A DNA stretch of 64,000 nt from Flavobacterium seoulense (GCF_000695795.1 NZ_JNCA01000016.1:124001-188000); one strand, 5' to 3'; positions 52,356 to 62,188 are shown, counted from the stretch's first letter. Numbers and translations: made by a program. Notes: generated by a model from the letters alone, not told the origin.

Positions 52356-53096
52356 ATGAGTATATTCAAAAAAATATTCAAGAAATCCCGTTCTCAAGAA
52401 GACGGGATTTTTTTTGATGCTATCCAAAAAATACTTGGCTTCCCTCCTAATGAGTTAATTCATTACCAAAAAGCATTCACGCATCGTTCCTCCGGAAAAC
52501 TAGATTCCACAGGAAATCCTGTAAGTTATGAGCGTTTAGAATTTTTAGGTGATGCGATGTTAAGCTCAGTAATTGCAGCACATTTATTTAACGAAGCCCC
52601 TTTTGGAGACGAAGGTTATCTTACTAAAATGCGCTCTAAAATTGTGAGTAGAGAACATTTGAATGAATTAGGAAAAGATCTGGACTTAATTCGGTTTGTA
52701 GAGAGCAAAGTTCCGGTACAGCATTTTGGTGAAAACATACACGGAAATATTTTCGAATCACTCATTGGCGCCATTTATTTAGACAAAGGTTATCCTTTTT
52801 GCGAAAAATTTATTCATCAAAAAGTAATCATTCCGTATGTTGATATCTCAAGACTGGAAGGTAAGGTAATTAGCTATAAAAGTTTGATTATTGAATGGTG
52901 TCAAAAAGAGAAAAAGCTATTTCATTATGATATTTTTGAGGACAATGCCATAGACGGACAACGCTTATTTGGAGTAAAACTAAGCATTGACGGAAAAGTA
53001 GTTGCAAAAGCGAGAGCAACTTCTAAAAAGAAAGCCGAAGAAAAAGCTTCTCAGCGTGCCTATTTTGCTTTTCAGGAAAAAATGGACAAAAAATAA
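52356..53096 (+). CDS. rnc: Ribonuclease III
   Basis: Cuts double-stranded RNA in rRNA processing and mRNA turnover. The 246-residue protein has the nuclease signature ERLEFLGDAMLSSVIAAHLF near residue 59 (catalytic Glu/Asp), a second acid site in GNIFESLIGAIYLDKGY near residue 130, and a C-terminal dsRNA-binding domain with KSLIIEWCQK at its start and KARATSKKKAEEKASQRAYF at its end. It follows fabF in the standard arrangement. Confidence 0.96.
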   Translation: MSIFKKIFKKSRSQEDGIFFDAIQKILGFPPNELIHYQKAFTHRSSGKLDSTGNPVSYERLEFLGDAMLSSVIAAHLFNEAPFGDEGYLTKMRSKIVSREHLNELGKDLDLIRFVESKVPVQHFGENIHGNIFESLIGAIYLDKGYPFCEKFIHQKVIIPYVDISRLEGKVISYKSLIIEWCQKEKKLFHYDIFEDNAIDGQRLFGVKLSIDGKVVAKARATSKKKAEEKASQRAYFAFQEKMDKK

Positions 53097-53204
53097 GACT
53101 AAATTCCTCAAAACTATAACGTTTTCGTTTTAAATTTAACGAAATGATTATATTTTCAACACTTAAACTTCGACAGAAATAGTATATTTACATCTTTATT
53201 TTTA

Positions 53205-53699
53205 ATGAAGATGGCTGTTCATAAATTAAGTCTTGACGAATTTGATGAGATTGATTACAATCTTATTGCAATTCACACTTCTTTAGAAGATTACCGATTG
53301 GCATATTTTATCAATCAAAAACTTCCTGTAAATCTGGCGAAGAGCGCTGATGAAGTTCAAATAAATATCAAAGAAGGAGAAACAAAATTTTCAAGGTTTT
53401 ACTTTTATGACGAAGAAAATACAGTAGCCTGGAATTTAGTTCAAAATAGAAACGAGGTCTATCAAGAACAAAACAATCAAGTACAGGATTTATTTTCAAA
53501 TTCAACCGAAGGTATTTCGACAAAAGTATATTTATTGCCGGAATTTAAAAAAGCCGACTATTTTTTAAAAATAGACAATACTGATGACAGCATTGATGTC
53601 AATCAAATAAAAATGATATTAAATACAATAGACAATATAACAACAGTATATACTGTTGAAACAAGACAAATAAAATCTAAAAACAATCTAATTTTTTAA
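53205..53699 (+). CDS. IPExxxVDY family protein
   Basis: A 164-residue protein of a family found only in Bacteroidota and named after its conserved IPExxxVDY sequence; here it reads LPEFKKADYFLKID near residue 112. The start HKLSLDEFDEIDYNLIAIHTSLEDYRLAYFINQKL is characteristic. Function is unknown. The family sits between rnc and pyk in many Flavobacteria, as here. Its stop codon overlaps the first base of the pyk ATG, so the two are translationally linked. Confidence 0.9.
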   Translation: MKMAVHKLSLDEFDEIDYNLIAIHTSLEDYRLAYFINQKLPVNLAKSADEVQINIKEGETKFSRFYFYDEENTVAWNLVQNRNEVYQEQNNQVQDLFSNSTEGISTKVYLLPEFKKADYFLKIDNTDDSIDVNQIKMILNTIDNITTVYTVETRQIKSKNNLIF

Positions 53700-55141
53700 T
53701 GCAAATGATTACAACAAACAAGAAAACTAAAATTGTGGCTACCCTTGGGCCTGCTTGCGGCACAAGAGAAATCATAAAGGACATGGTTGAAGCTGGTGTA
53801 AACGTATTTAGAATTAACTTCTCACATGCTGATTATACTGATGTAGAAAACAGAATTCAAATTATTCGTGATCTTAATGAAGAATTTGGCTACACAACAG
53901 CTATCCTTGCCGACTTACAAGGCCCTAAACTTCGTGTTGGTGTAATGAATGATGGTGTTTTTGTTAATGATGGTGATTTAATCACATTCACAACTGCCGA
54001 AGACATTATAGGTACTGCCGAAAGAGTTTTCATGAAATACCAAAACTTTCCTAACGATGTAAATCCAGGGGAAAGAATTTTATTAGATGACGGAAAATTA
54101 ATTTTCGAAATTGTATCTACTGACAAAAAATCAGAAGTGGTTGCTAAAGTAATTCAAGGTGGAGAATTAAAATCTAAAAAAGGTGTTAACCTTCCTAATA
54201 CTAAAATCTCTCTTCCGGCTTTGACTGAAAAAGATATTGCTGATGCTATTTTTGCTATTGGTCAAAAAGTAGACTGGATTGCACTTTCATTTGTAAAAAC
54301 TCCACGTGATTTACAAGACTTACAAGAATTAATTGCTGAGCACGCTGAAAATAAAATTCCAATTGTTGCCAAAATCGAAATGCCAGAAGCATTAGAAAAC
54401 ATGGACAAAATTGTAGCTTATTGTGATGCATTAATGGTAGCCCGTGGAGATCTAGGAGTAGAACTTCCTGCTCACGAAGTACCATTGGTTCAAAAAGACT
54501 TGATTCGCAGAGCTAAAACAGCAAGAATTCCTGTTATTGTTGCTACACAAATGATGGAGACGATGATCAACAGTTTGACTCCTACAAGAGCCGAAGTAAA
54601 TGACGTAGCTAACTCTGTAATGGACGGTGCCGATGCAGTAATGCTTTCTGGAGAAACTGCTGCTGGAAATTACCCAGTTCAGGTAATCCAAAAAATGACA
54701 CAAATTTGTGAGGCTGTAGAAAACTCTGAATTAATTCAGGTTCCACAAAACACACCACAAATCAAAACTAAACGTTTTATTACTAAAACTATTTGTCGTC
54801 AGGCAGCAATTATGGCTAACTCTATTGAAGCAAAAGCCATCTCTACAATGACTAATAGTGGTTATACTGCTTTCCAATTATCAGCTTGGAGACCTAGTAC
54901 TGCTGAGATTTTAGTTTTTACTTCAAACAAAAGAATTCTTACTCAATTAAGTTTACTTTGGGGAGTTAGAACTTATTTCTACGATAGCGAAGAAAGCACC
55001 GACAATACAGTTATTGATATCAACAGAATAGCAAAAGAAAAAGGACATGTTGTTACAGGTGATTATATCATCAACTTAGCTTCTATGCCAATTTCTGAAA
55101 AAGGAATGGTAAACACCATGAGAGTTTCTGAAATTAGCTAA
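53699..55141 (+). CDS. pyk: Pyruvate kinase
   Basis: Last step of glycolysis, making pyruvate and ATP. The 480-residue protein shows KIVATLGPACGTREI near residue 10, NVFRINFSHADY (substrate Arg), ILADLQGPKLRVG, IPIVAKIEMPEALENM (catalytic Lys and Glu), LMVARGDLGVELP and ATQMMETMINSLTPTRAEVNDVANSVMDGADAVMLSGETAAGNYP. The start ATG overlaps the upstream stop by one base. MQMITTNKK has a second ATG at codon 3 that could also be used. A strong terminator follows. Confidence 0.97.
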   Translation: MQMITTNKKTKIVATLGPACGTREIIKDMVEAGVNVFRINFSHADYTDVENRIQIIRDLNEEFGYTTAILADLQGPKLRVGVMNDGVFVNDGDLITFTTAEDIIGTAERVFMKYQNFPNDVNPGERILLDDGKLIFEIVSTDKKSEVVAKVIQGGELKSKKGVNLPNTKISLPALTEKDIADAIFAIGQKVDWIALSFVKTPRDLQDLQELIAEHAENKIPIVAKIEMPEALENMDKIVAYCDALMVARGDLGVELPAHEVPLVQKDLIRRAKTARIPVIVATQMMETMINSLTPTRAEVNDVANSVMDGADAVMLSGETAAGNYPVQVIQKMTQICEAVENSELIQVPQNTPQIKTKRFITKTICRQAAIMANSIEAKAISTMTNSGYTAFQLSAWRPSTAEILVFTSNKRILTQLSLLWGVRTYFYDSEESTDNTVIDINRIAKEKGHVVTGDYIINLASMPISEKGMVNTMRVSEIS

Positions 55142-55160
55142 TCCTATTTCATTGAATATA

Positions 55161-55198
55161 AAAAATCCGTCCCGATTATTCGAGACGGATTTTTTTGT
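55161..55198. terminator. Terminator of pyk
   Basis: A 9-bp stem (55163-55171 with 55184-55192) followed by a T-run. The A-run on the left lets it also serve the convergent sensor-kinase gene. Confidence 0.85.
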
Positions 55199-55226
55199 TT
55201 CTGAAAAACTTCCGGTTAAACTTTTA

Positions 55227-56588
55227 TCACAGTGGCAATGTAAATTTAAAAGTACTTCCTTTTCCTAGCTCACTTTCGGCCCAAATTTCACCATCATGTT
55301 TTTTTACAAATTCGCTACAAAGTAACAATCCGAGTCCTGTTCCTATTTCATCTTCTGTTCCTCTTTGCGTTACTTTTCCATTTATTTTAAATAGTTTAGC
55401 TTTAATTTCATCTGAAATCCCAACACCTGTATCTGTAATAGATACAACAGCTCTTTGAGTTTGCTTTTCCATTCTTACAGTTACTTCTCCATCTTTTTTA
55501 GTAAATTTAATAGCATTAGTTAGTAAATTTCGAACAATGGTATCAATCATATTTTTATCTGCCTGAACTTCAATAAATTCAGCCGATTCAAATAAAAGCG
55601 TTATATTTTTATTTAATGCCGCATTCTTATTGAACTCTACATTCTCTTTAATTAATGCATTTAAACCAATTTTTCTCGGACTAAACTCAATCATTCCCGT
55701 TTGAACCTGAGACCAGTCTAAAAGATTTTCAAGCAACTTGTAGCTATTCTTACTCGACTGATGAAGCATTTGGCTAATCTCCTTAATTTCCTCATTACTG
55801 TATTCATCAAAATTCTCGGCTAAAATTTCCGAAAGTCCCACTGAACCTCCCAAAGGCCCTCTTAAATCATGAGCAATGATAGAAAAAAACTGATTTCTGT
55901 CTTTTAAAAGTTTTTTGATTTTAAGATCTTGCTTTTCTTTTATTAATAACAAAAAACCAACTGTACTTGTTAACGATAATAAAAACAAACTAATGTTATA
56001 AAAACCATCAAAAATACCATGTGCAAAAAAGCTCTTTTGAGGATTGAAATAATTAAAAACTACACGAAGTACAAGCAAAATTTCAAAAGCAGCGAAACAA
56101 AACCCGTAAAAAAACCTGAAGAAATTATGCCCTCTTTCAGTAAAATATTTAATCGTTGGTCGTAAATAAATAGCAAACAAACCTATTGCAGCTATCAAAA
56201 CTCTTGTATTAATAGTACTTTCTAAAAATGTTGCTATGTTAAAAGCTATAATCGCAGTAATTGTGATTCCTATTTGAATCTTGATTGATTGCTTCGATTT
56301 CGTTTTTAACATCGACAACACTGCCATAGTTTCATAACAGCAAGAAGAAAAAACAATCGAATTAGCAATATTTATCGAAATAAAATCAGGAATTATATTT
56401 CTTAAAAAAAGAAATATCCAGCCAATTGTCAATAATAATTTTCCATAGCCAAACCAATTTAAGATCTTCTTACTATCACTAGTGGCATACGAAAACGAAT
56501 AACTAAAAATAAGAATGCAAACAAATAAGTTCCCTAAAAAATAAAGTTGGAAAACAGTTTTGGGGTCAATCAGTAAAAATTGAAACAT
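55227..56588 (-). CDS. Multi-span membrane sensor histidine kinase
   Basis: A 453-residue kinase without an adjacent regulator. The N-terminal half has about seven hydrophobic spans (residues 10-30, 40-60, 65-85, 100-120, 130-150, 165-185, 195-215). The HisKA helix has the phospho-His in FSIIAHDLRGPLGGSVGLSEIL near residue 235, and the ATPase has the N box near 330 (DTIVRNLLTNAIKFTKKDGE), ITDTGVGI and GTGLGLLLCSEFVKKHDG. The signal sensed is unknown. Being alone suggests its partner is elsewhere. It is convergent with pyk. Confidence 0.9.
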   Translation of the reverse strand: MFQFLLIDPKTVFQLYFLGNLFVCILIFSYSFSYATSDSKKILNWFGYGKLLLTIGWIFLFLRNIIPDFISINIANSIVFSSCCYETMAVLSMLKTKSKQSIKIQIGITITAIIAFNIATFLESTINTRVLIAAIGLFAIYLRPTIKYFTERGHNFFRFFYGFCFAAFEILLVLRVVFNYFNPQKSFFAHGIFDGFYNISLFLLSLTSTVGFLLLIKEKQDLKIKKLLKDRNQFFSIIAHDLRGPLGGSVGLSEILAENFDEYSNEEIKEISQMLHQSSKNSYKLLENLLDWSQVQTGMIEFSPRKIGLNALIKENVEFNKNAALNKNITLLFESAEFIEVQADKNMIDTIVRNLLTNAIKFTKKDGEVTVRMEKQTQRAVVSITDTGVGISDEIKAKLFKINGKVTQRGTEDEIGTGLGLLLCSEFVKKHDGEIWAESELGKGSTFKFTLPL

Positions 56589-56821
56589 TAAAATTTATTA
56601 AAAAAAATCAATGGGTAAATGTACAAATTAAGAGAACATTTCAAACTTATTTATGTTTAATTTTCATATTTATTCTCTAGCTAAGTATCTAATTAATAGT
56701 TAAGAAGAAAATTATTTCAAAACAAAAAACATTTTGTTTTATGGTTACTTATAAATCCATCTAAAAAACTGCTTTTTGAAAAATTAAGAAGAATTAAACA
56801 GCTATCTTGAAAAATATCTTT

Positions 56822-56829
56822 TATATTTG
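56822..56829 (+). promoter_or_regulatory. -7 element for the Bax-inhibitor family gene
   Basis: TATATTTG, 23 bases upstream of the ATG at 56853; no TTG box at standard distance. Confidence 0.45.
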
Positions 56830-56852
56830 ATGCAATAAAAATCGTTCAAATT

Positions 56853-57620
56853 ATGAATTTTCAATCCAAAAACCCATTTTTAAACAATAAAAGCTTTTCG
56901 CCAACATCCAGAGCAGAGCAAGTTCATGAAGCCACTGTAATTGGTTACGACCAAAACATGACACTTTCAGGCACAATCAACAAAACGCTTTTATTATTTT
57001 TATTACTTACCGCATCAGCAATGGTTATCTGGTGGTTAGCCTTTAATGGATTAAACCCAATAGTTCCCGCAATTGGTGGTGCAATTATAGGATTAATTTT
57101 GGTTGTAATATCTGCTTTTAAACCGCAATATTCTGGTTATTTAGCACCTGGATATGCCTTATTTGAAGGTTTATTTATTGGAGGAATTTCGGCTATTTTT
57201 GAAGCACGTTATCCTGGAATTGTTATTCAGGCTGTTGGAGCAACGTTTGTAACCTTTGCCGTTTGTTTAGGATTATATAAATACCAAATTGTAAAAGTAA
57301 CCGAACAATTTAAATCAGTTGTAATCGCTGCAACATTAGCCATTGCAACTTATTATTTAATTTCATGGTTATTTTCTATGTTTACCAGTTTTGTTCCTGT
57401 TCATCACGGAAACTCAATGATGAGTATTGGTATCAGTGTTTTTGTAATTATCATTGCAGCTCTAAACTTATTCTTAGATTTTGATCGTATCGAACAAGGT
57501 GTACAACAAAGAATGCCAAAATACATGGAATGGTTTGGCGCAATGGGATTAATGATTACTTTAGTTTGGTTATATATCGAATTTTTAAGATTGTTATCTA
57601 AACTTTCAAGCAAAGATTAA
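56853..57620 (+). CDS. Bax inhibitor-1 / YccA-family membrane protein
   Basis: A 255-residue inner-membrane protein with seven hydrophobic spans. The N-terminal NPFLNNKSFSP is polar, followed by GTINKTLLLFLLLTASAMVIWWLAF. The family signature LFEGLFIGGISAIFEARYPG is near residue 103, and ALNLFLDFDRIEQGVQQRMPKYMEWFGAMGLMITLVWLYIEFLRLLSKL forms the end, with the acidic DFDRIE typical of calcium-leak TMBIM proteins. The bacterial role is not settled. It is a single gene followed by a hairpin terminator. Confidence 0.92.
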   Translation: MNFQSKNPFLNNKSFSPTSRAEQVHEATVIGYDQNMTLSGTINKTLLLFLLLTASAMVIWWLAFNGLNPIVPAIGGAIIGLILVVISAFKPQYSGYLAPGYALFEGLFIGGISAIFEARYPGIVIQAVGATFVTFAVCLGLYKYQIVKVTEQFKSVVIAATLAIATYYLISWLFSMFTSFVPVHHGNSMMSIGISVFVIIIAALNLFLDFDRIEQGVQQRMPKYMEWFGAMGLMITLVWLYIEFLRLLSKLSSKD

Positions 57621-57649
57621 TAAAGAGAGTTATTTTTTATAAAATATTG

Positions 57650-57697
57650 AACCGCAAATTTGCATATGATTATAATCTGCAAATTTGCGGTTTCTTT
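57650..57697. terminator. Bidirectional terminator with AACCGCAAA core
   Basis: A perfect 15-bp stem (57650-57664 with 57678-57692), T-rich on the plus side, between the Bax-inhibitor gene and the convergent DNA polymerase IV gene. It shares the AACCGCAAA core with 16686 and 38523. Confidence 0.75.
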
Positions 57698-58780
57698 TTA
57701 AAAATCAAATTTCAACTGAACAACTACTGCTTTCTTCACTTCGGTATTTAAATTACTCATCGAAATTCCTAGTAATCGGACAGAATCCTTCATTTTTTCC
57801 TGAAACAATAATTCCTTTACGTTCTCTAAAATTAATCCTTTATCATCAATAAAATAAGGCAAAGTTTTACTTCGGGTCTGTTGGCTAAAATCGCTATATT
57901 TAATTTTTAAAGTTACCGTTTTTCCCGAAACATTATATCTTTTAAGCCTTCGTTCCAAACTATTTGCAATAAGTTCCAATTGTTCCAACATAAAAATTTC
58001 CGAAGAAAGATTGACTTCAAAAGTATGTTCGGCAGCTACTGATTTTGCTATACGACTCGATTTTACTTCACTATTATGAATGCCGCGAACTACATGGTAA
58101 TAGTAATTTCCGGATTTTCCAAAATGTTTTTCTAGAAACTCCAGCGATTTATTTTTTAATTCCAATCCTGTAAAAATACCCAGCTGATACATTTTTTCGG
58201 TAGTTACTTTACCAACTCCATAAAACTTTCGAATAGGTAAAACTTCCAAAAAAGGAATAATTTCTTCGGGAGTAACCGTTTTTTGCCCATTAGGTTTATT
58301 AAAATCACTGGCAATTTTAGCAACAAATTTATTCACAGAAATTCCAGCCGAAGCCGTCAAACCTACTTCATTAAAAATACGATTTCTAATTTCCTGTGCC
58401 AATAAACTCGCACTCGGATTTCCTTTTTTATTTTGGGTTACATCAAGATAAGCTTCATCAAGCGAAAGCGGCTCAACCAAATCAGTATAATCACGAAAAA
58501 TTTTATGAATTTGTGCCGAAATCTCTTTGTAACGATCAAATCGGGGTGGTACAAAAATAAGTTCCGGACAATATTTCTTTGCCAAAACACCACTTATTGC
58601 TGAGCGAACTCCAAATTTTCTAGCCTCATAACTCGCAGCCGATACCACACCACGCATTTCTGATCCGCCTACAGCAATGGGTTTTCCACGTAACTCGGGA
58701 TTATCCATTTGCTCCACAGAAGCATAAAAAGCATCCATGTCGATGTGTATTATTTTTCTATTTGGATTCATTTCAGGCAT
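57698..58780 (-). CDS. dinB: DNA polymerase IV (Y family)
   Basis: A translesion polymerase of 360 residues. The catalytic acids are in IIHIDMDAFYASVEQMDNPELRGKP (Asp near residue 14) and LSLDEAYLDVTQNKKG (Asp-Glu near residue 104); SAASYEARKFGVRSAI follows the first. The little-finger region ends SLERRLKRYN..KTVTLKIKYSDFSQQTRSK. The start is either 58780 or the second ATG at 58771; the -7 element lies right before the first. No LexA-like site was recognised. The C-terminal beta-clamp motif is probably the ending VVQLKFDF. Confidence 0.94.
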   Translation of the reverse strand: MPEMNPNRKIIHIDMDAFYASVEQMDNPELRGKPIAVGGSEMRGVVSAASYEARKFGVRSAISGVLAKKYCPELIFVPPRFDRYKEISAQIHKIFRDYTDLVEPLSLDEAYLDVTQNKKGNPSASLLAQEIRNRIFNEVGLTASAGISVNKFVAKIASDFNKPNGQKTVTPEEIIPFLEVLPIRKFYGVGKVTTEKMYQLGIFTGLELKNKSLEFLEKHFGKSGNYYYHVVRGIHNSEVKSSRIAKSVAAEHTFEVNLSSEIFMLEQLELIANSLERRLKRYNVSGKTVTLKIKYSDFSQQTRSKTLPYFIDDKGLILENVKELLFQEKMKDSVRLLGISMSNLNTEVKKAVVVQLKFDF

Positions 58781-58784
58781 GTTA

Positions 58785-58792
58785 CAAATTTA
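58785..58792 (-). promoter_or_regulatory. -7 element for dinB (polymerase IV)
   Basis: TAAATTTG on the minus strand, 4-5 bases from the first possible ATG (58780); this position would favour the second ATG (58771) as start, or a leaderless mRNA. Confidence 0.4.
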
Positions 58793-58906
58793 TAGTCAAT
58801 TTGTCAAAATGAAATCAAATACCCTTAAAATATTTAATACATTTGAAGTCCAAAAACTTAGTCCAGACAGCCCTGAAAGAAAAAGCGCCACATTAATTTA
58901 CAAAAG

Positions 58907-59374
58907 ATGTTAGAAATAGAAAGAAAGTTTTTAGTCACTTCAGATGCTTATAAAAAAGAAGCTTTTTCGAAAAAACGAATTATTCAAGGTTATTTAAGCT
59001 CAAATCCTGAACGTACAGTTCGCATTCGAATTAAAGAAAACAAGGCTTATTTAACCATAAAAGGAAGTTCTAATGCGAGCGGAATGTCTCGTTTTGAATG
59101 GGAAAAAGAAATCCCAGTTGATGAAGCTAAAAACTTATTGCTGCTTTGTGAAAAGGGAGTAATTGACAAAACACGTTTTGAGGTCAAAGCGGGCAATCAC
59201 ACTTATGAAGTGGATGAATTTTACGGCGAAAATGAAGGATTGGAAATGGCCGAAATTGAACTACAATCGGAAGCTGAATTGTTTGAAAAACCAGAGTGGT
59301 TAGGTGCAGAAGTGACTAATGATGAACGATATTACAATTCGTATTTAAGTAGGAATCCGTTCAAGAACTGGTAA
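58907..59374 (+). CDS. CYTH-domain protein (triphosphate tunnel metalloenzyme)
   Basis: A 155-residue protein of the CYTH fold. The signature EIERKFLV is at residue 3, RTVRIRIKENKAYLTIKG near residue 36, the Lys/Arg-rich strands follow, and ELFEKPEWLGAEVTNDERYYNSYLSRNPF ends the domain. Relatives hydrolyse triphosphate or triphosphorylated substrates, and the short bacterial form can be a tripolyphosphatase or an adenylate-cyclase-like enzyme. The substrate here is unknown. It is convergent with the RlpA gene, separated by 3 bases. Confidence 0.9.
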   Translation: MLEIERKFLVTSDAYKKEAFSKKRIIQGYLSSNPERTVRIRIKENKAYLTIKGSSNASGMSRFEWEKEIPVDEAKNLLLLCEKGVIDKTRFEVKAGNHTYEVDEFYGENEGLEMAEIELQSEAELFEKPEWLGAEVTNDERYYNSYLSRNPFKNW

Positions 59375-59377
59375 TTA

Positions 59378-59887
59378 TTATTGTACTATTTCTTCGATAG
59401 TCACAATCATGGAACCTGCTCCTTTGTTTTTAGCAATTTCCATAAAAGCTCTTTTAGTCAAATCAATTTCTCTTGATCGAACAAATGGTCCTCTGTCTAT
59501 CACCTCAACAATAACTGATTTTCCATTTGCTTCATTAGTAATTCTCAATTTAGTGCCAAAAGGAAATTTTTTATGTGCGGCAGTGTAATCATTATTATTA
59601 AATCTTATCCCACTAGCTGTACGCTTCCCGTTAAACTTATTAGCGTAATAAGATGCGTGAACACTTTTTTTATAGACTTTTAACTTGCCTATTATCTCAT
59701 CATGAATGGTGTCTCTTACCACATTATTTTTAGCAACAAAAGCAAAAGGTTTTACTGTATCTAAAAGCACAGTAGTTTTAGGATTTGTTTTTGAAACGTT
59801 CGTATTTTGCTTCGCTGAATTTTTATTCTGAGCATTAGCAACAAAAACAGTAATAAATAAAAAAAGTAGTGTTATTGATTTTTTCAT
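59378..59887 (-). CDS. rlpA: RlpA-family septal ring lytic transglycosylase-like protein
   Basis: A 169-residue exported protein. Signal peptide residues 1-19 (MKKSITLLFLFITVFVANAQ). The C-terminal double-psi beta-barrel begins HASYYANKFNGKRTASG near residue 77 and contains AHKKFPFGTKLRITN and the catalytic-type Asp in VIDRGPF near residue 131. RlpA homologues cut peptidoglycan strands lacking stem peptides. The middle segment (residues 20-75) is an unstructured Lys/Asn/Thr-rich linker. The classic SPOR domain is absent, so cell-pole targeting would differ. Confidence 0.88.
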   Translation of the reverse strand: MKKSITLLFLFITVFVANAQNKNSAKQNTNVSKTNPKTTVLLDTVKPFAFVAKNNVVRDTIHDEIIGKLKVYKKSVHASYYANKFNGKRTASGIRFNNNDYTAAHKKFPFGTKLRITNEANGKSVIVEVIDRGPFVRSREIDLTKRAFMEIAKNKGAGSMIVTIEEIVQ

Positions 59888-59933
59888 ATTAACTTTTTAG
59901 TTCGAATCTATTCTATTAAACAAAAACCAGATA

Positions 59934-59958
59934 AAAAAAGTCCTAAAAAGGACTTTTT
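59934..59958 (-). terminator. Terminator of the four-span membrane protein gene
   Basis: A 9-bp stem (59935-59943 with 59950-59958) with an A-run to its left giving the T-run on the minus strand. Confidence 0.7.
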
Positions 59959-59965
59959 AAGTTTT

Positions 59966-60391
59966 TTATTGAAACCATAACGACCAAGGAATTCTACTTA
60001 GTATAAGTAATAGCCCTAATCCGTAGAAAATAGAAAAAGTTTTAAATTTTGATTCGCTTGTGGTTAATTTTTTATGCTTAGACCATCCAATTGTAATTAA
60101 TGTGATGGCAATAAGATTAATTAGAGGATGTTCTAATGAAGTTAATCTTAATAATTTGTCTGACATTTGTCCCAAAGAACTCAACCCCATTGGAGAAACA
60201 AAATATAAAATCAAACCAATTAATAATTGAGTGTGTATTCCTATTAATCCAAAAAGGGCAATCTTTCTATCTTTAGGAGTAAACTCTTTTTTTGATGCTA
60301 AACCTATAAAGGCGTTTACTACTGCAATTACTAATAATAAAAGAGCTAAATAAGCCCAGCCAGAATGGAATTTTTGAATAAATGAATACAT
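59966..60391 (-). CDS. Four-span membrane protein, often annotated as cytochrome B in Flavobacteria
   Basis: A 141-residue integral membrane protein with four hydrophobic spans (about 10-28, 42-63, 85-105, 118-138). Histidines lie near the membrane face of several spans: QKFHSGWA (His9), IGIHTQLL (His53), SLEHPLIN (His88) and WSKHKK (His105). His53 and His88 could bind haem, which may be why similar proteins carry the cytochrome B label. There is no CxxCH or known quinone motif, so this is weak. Function unknown. Confidence 0.75.
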   Translation of the reverse strand: MYSFIQKFHSGWAYLALLLLVIAVVNAFIGLASKKEFTPKDRKIALFGLIGIHTQLLIGLILYFVSPMGLSSLGQMSDKLLRLTSLEHPLINLIAITLITIGWSKHKKLTTSESKFKTFSIFYGLGLLLILSRIPWSLWFQ

Positions 60392-60430
60392 GATTTTTTG
60401 GTATTTTTTTTAACAAATATAAACAAAAAA

Positions 60431-60473
60431 GATATAAAAAAAACCTCCTAATGCTAACTGCAACAGAGGTTTT
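60431..60473 (-). terminator. Terminator of pgi
   Basis: An 8-bp stem (60440-60447 with 60466-60473) with a T-run on the minus strand, 70 bases beyond the pgi stop. Confidence 0.65.
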
Positions 60474-60544
60474 CGTAATTTAGAATCAATATCGTTTTTA
60501 ATTTTACCTGAAAATCAAATACTTATAAAAAAAGCCACTAAGTG

Positions 60545-62188
60545 TTATTTATTTCTTAAAAAATGACTCAATAAGGAAGCTGTAGAACTATCATGATTTT
60601 TTACTTCATTCGAATTGATTTCGTCTAAAATAGAATTAGCTAATTGCTTTCCTAATTCCACTCCCCATTGATCATAACTAAAAATATTCCAGATGAATCC
60701 TTGTACAAAAATCTTATGTTCATATAAAGAAATTAACGACCCCAAAGATTTAGGTGTCAATTTTTGAATCAGGAAAGTATTGGTAGGTTTGTTTCCGGCA
60801 AATACTTTAAATGGCAAAAGAAACGCAGCTGCTTCAGCCGAAAGTCCTTTCTTATCAAATTCTGCCTGAACTTTTGCTTCTTCTTTTCCGTTTAACAAAG
60901 CTTCAGTTTGTGCAAAAAAGTTAGACATCAATTTATCATGATGATTGTTATCACCATATAACGGTTGTACATAACCAATAAAATCAGTAGGGATTAACTT
61001 TGTTCCCTGGTGAATTAATTGAAAAAAGGCATGCTGTGCATTCGTTCCTGGCTCTCCCCAAATAATAGTTCCTGTTTGATAATCGACTTCTTTACCATCG
61101 CGACCAACACTTTTACCATTACTTTCCATTGTTCCTTGTTGTAAATAAGGTGCCAGTTTTTGTAAATATTGCGTATACGGAATTAAAGCTTCGCTCTCTG
61201 CTCCAAAGAAATTATTATACCAAACACTTAATAAAGCTAAAACTACCGGAATGTTTCGATCAAAATCAGCCGTTTTAAAATGTTCGTCCATTTCATTTGC
61301 TCCGTTTAATAATTCTTCAAAATTATCAAAACCTACTGCTAAACTGATAGACAAACCTACGGCACTCCAAAGAGAGAAACGTCCTCCAACCCAGTCCCAC
61401 ATTGGGAAAACATTGTCTGGATTAATTCCGAATTCAGTTACTTTTTGCAAATTAGTAGAAACTGCCACAAAATGCTTGGCTACATCTTCCTGAGAAGCTG
61501 ATTGTAAAAACCATTTTCTAATCGTTTCCGAATTAGTTAAAGTTTCCTGAGTTGTAAAAGTTTTAGAAACAATTACAAAAAGTGTTGTTTCCGGATTTAG
61601 TTTCTTGATAATTTCGTTCACATGATCGCCATCAACATTGGAAACAAAATGAACATTCAAATCATTTTTATAATATTGCAACGCTTCTACCACCATTGCT
61701 GGTCCTAAATCTGAACCACCAATACCGATATTCACCACATCTGTAAATGCTTTTCCTGTATAACCTGTTCTTTTTCCCGAAGTAACTTCGTTAGTAAAAG
61801 CCTTAATTTTGTTTTTTACTTCATAAACTTCCGGAATTACATTTACTCCGTTTACGTTGATTACTTCTGATTCTTTTGCTCTTAATGCTGTATGAAGTAC
61901 GGCTCTATTTTCAGTTTGATTGATAATTCCTCCTCCAAAATAATCTTCAATTCCACTTTTAAGACCCATTTCATTAGCCAATTCAAGCAACAAAGCAATC
62001 GTTTCTTTATTGATAATATTTTTAGAATAATCAATTAAAAAATCATTCCAAAGGATACTGAATTTTTCTGCTCTTGTAGCATCTTGTTTAAACATTTCCT
62101 GCATAGAAACGTTTTTCAATTCTTCAAAATGCTTTTCAAGCTTTTTCCATGAAGCTGTTTTTGTTGGGTTTAGAGTACTTAAAGCCAT
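60545..62188 (-). CDS. pgi: Glucose-6-phosphate isomerase
   Basis: Interconverts glucose-6-P and fructose-6-P. The 547-residue protein has normal bacterial length. Motifs seen: [14 protein letters not shown] near residue 152, [17 protein letters not shown] near 205, [17 protein letters not shown] near 260, [24 protein letters not shown] near 313 and [17 protein letters not shown]-like [15 protein letters not shown] near 388 with the catalytic His. The C-terminal [13 protein letters not shown] and [15 protein letters not shown] complete the signature. Single gene with its own terminator. Confidence 0.96.
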   Translation of the reverse strand: MALSTLNPTKTASWKKLEKHFEELKNVSMQEMFKQDATRAEKFSILWNDFLIDYSKNIINKETIALLLELANEMGLKSGIEDYFGGGIINQTENRAVLHTALRAKESEVINVNGVNVIPEVYEVKNKIKAFTNEVTSGKRTGYTGKAFTDVVNIGIGGSDLGPAMVVEALQYYKNDLNVHFVSNVDGDHVNEIIKKLNPETTLFVIVSKTFTTQETLTNSETIRKWFLQSASQEDVAKHFVAVSTNLQKVTEFGINPDNVFPMWDWVGGRFSLWSAVGLSISLAVGFDNFEELLNGANEMDEHFKTADFDRNIPVVLALLSVWYNNFFGAESEALIPYTQYLQKLAPYLQQGTMESNGKSVGRDGKEVDYQTGTIIWGEPGTNAQHAFFQLIHQGTKLIPTDFIGYVQPLYGDNNHHDKLMSNFFAQTEALLNGKEEAKVQAEFDKKGLSAEAAAFLLPFKVFAGNKPTNTFLIQKLTPKSLGSLISLYEHKIFVQGFIWNIFSYDQWGVELGKQLANSILDEINSNEVKNHDSSTASLLSHFLRNK

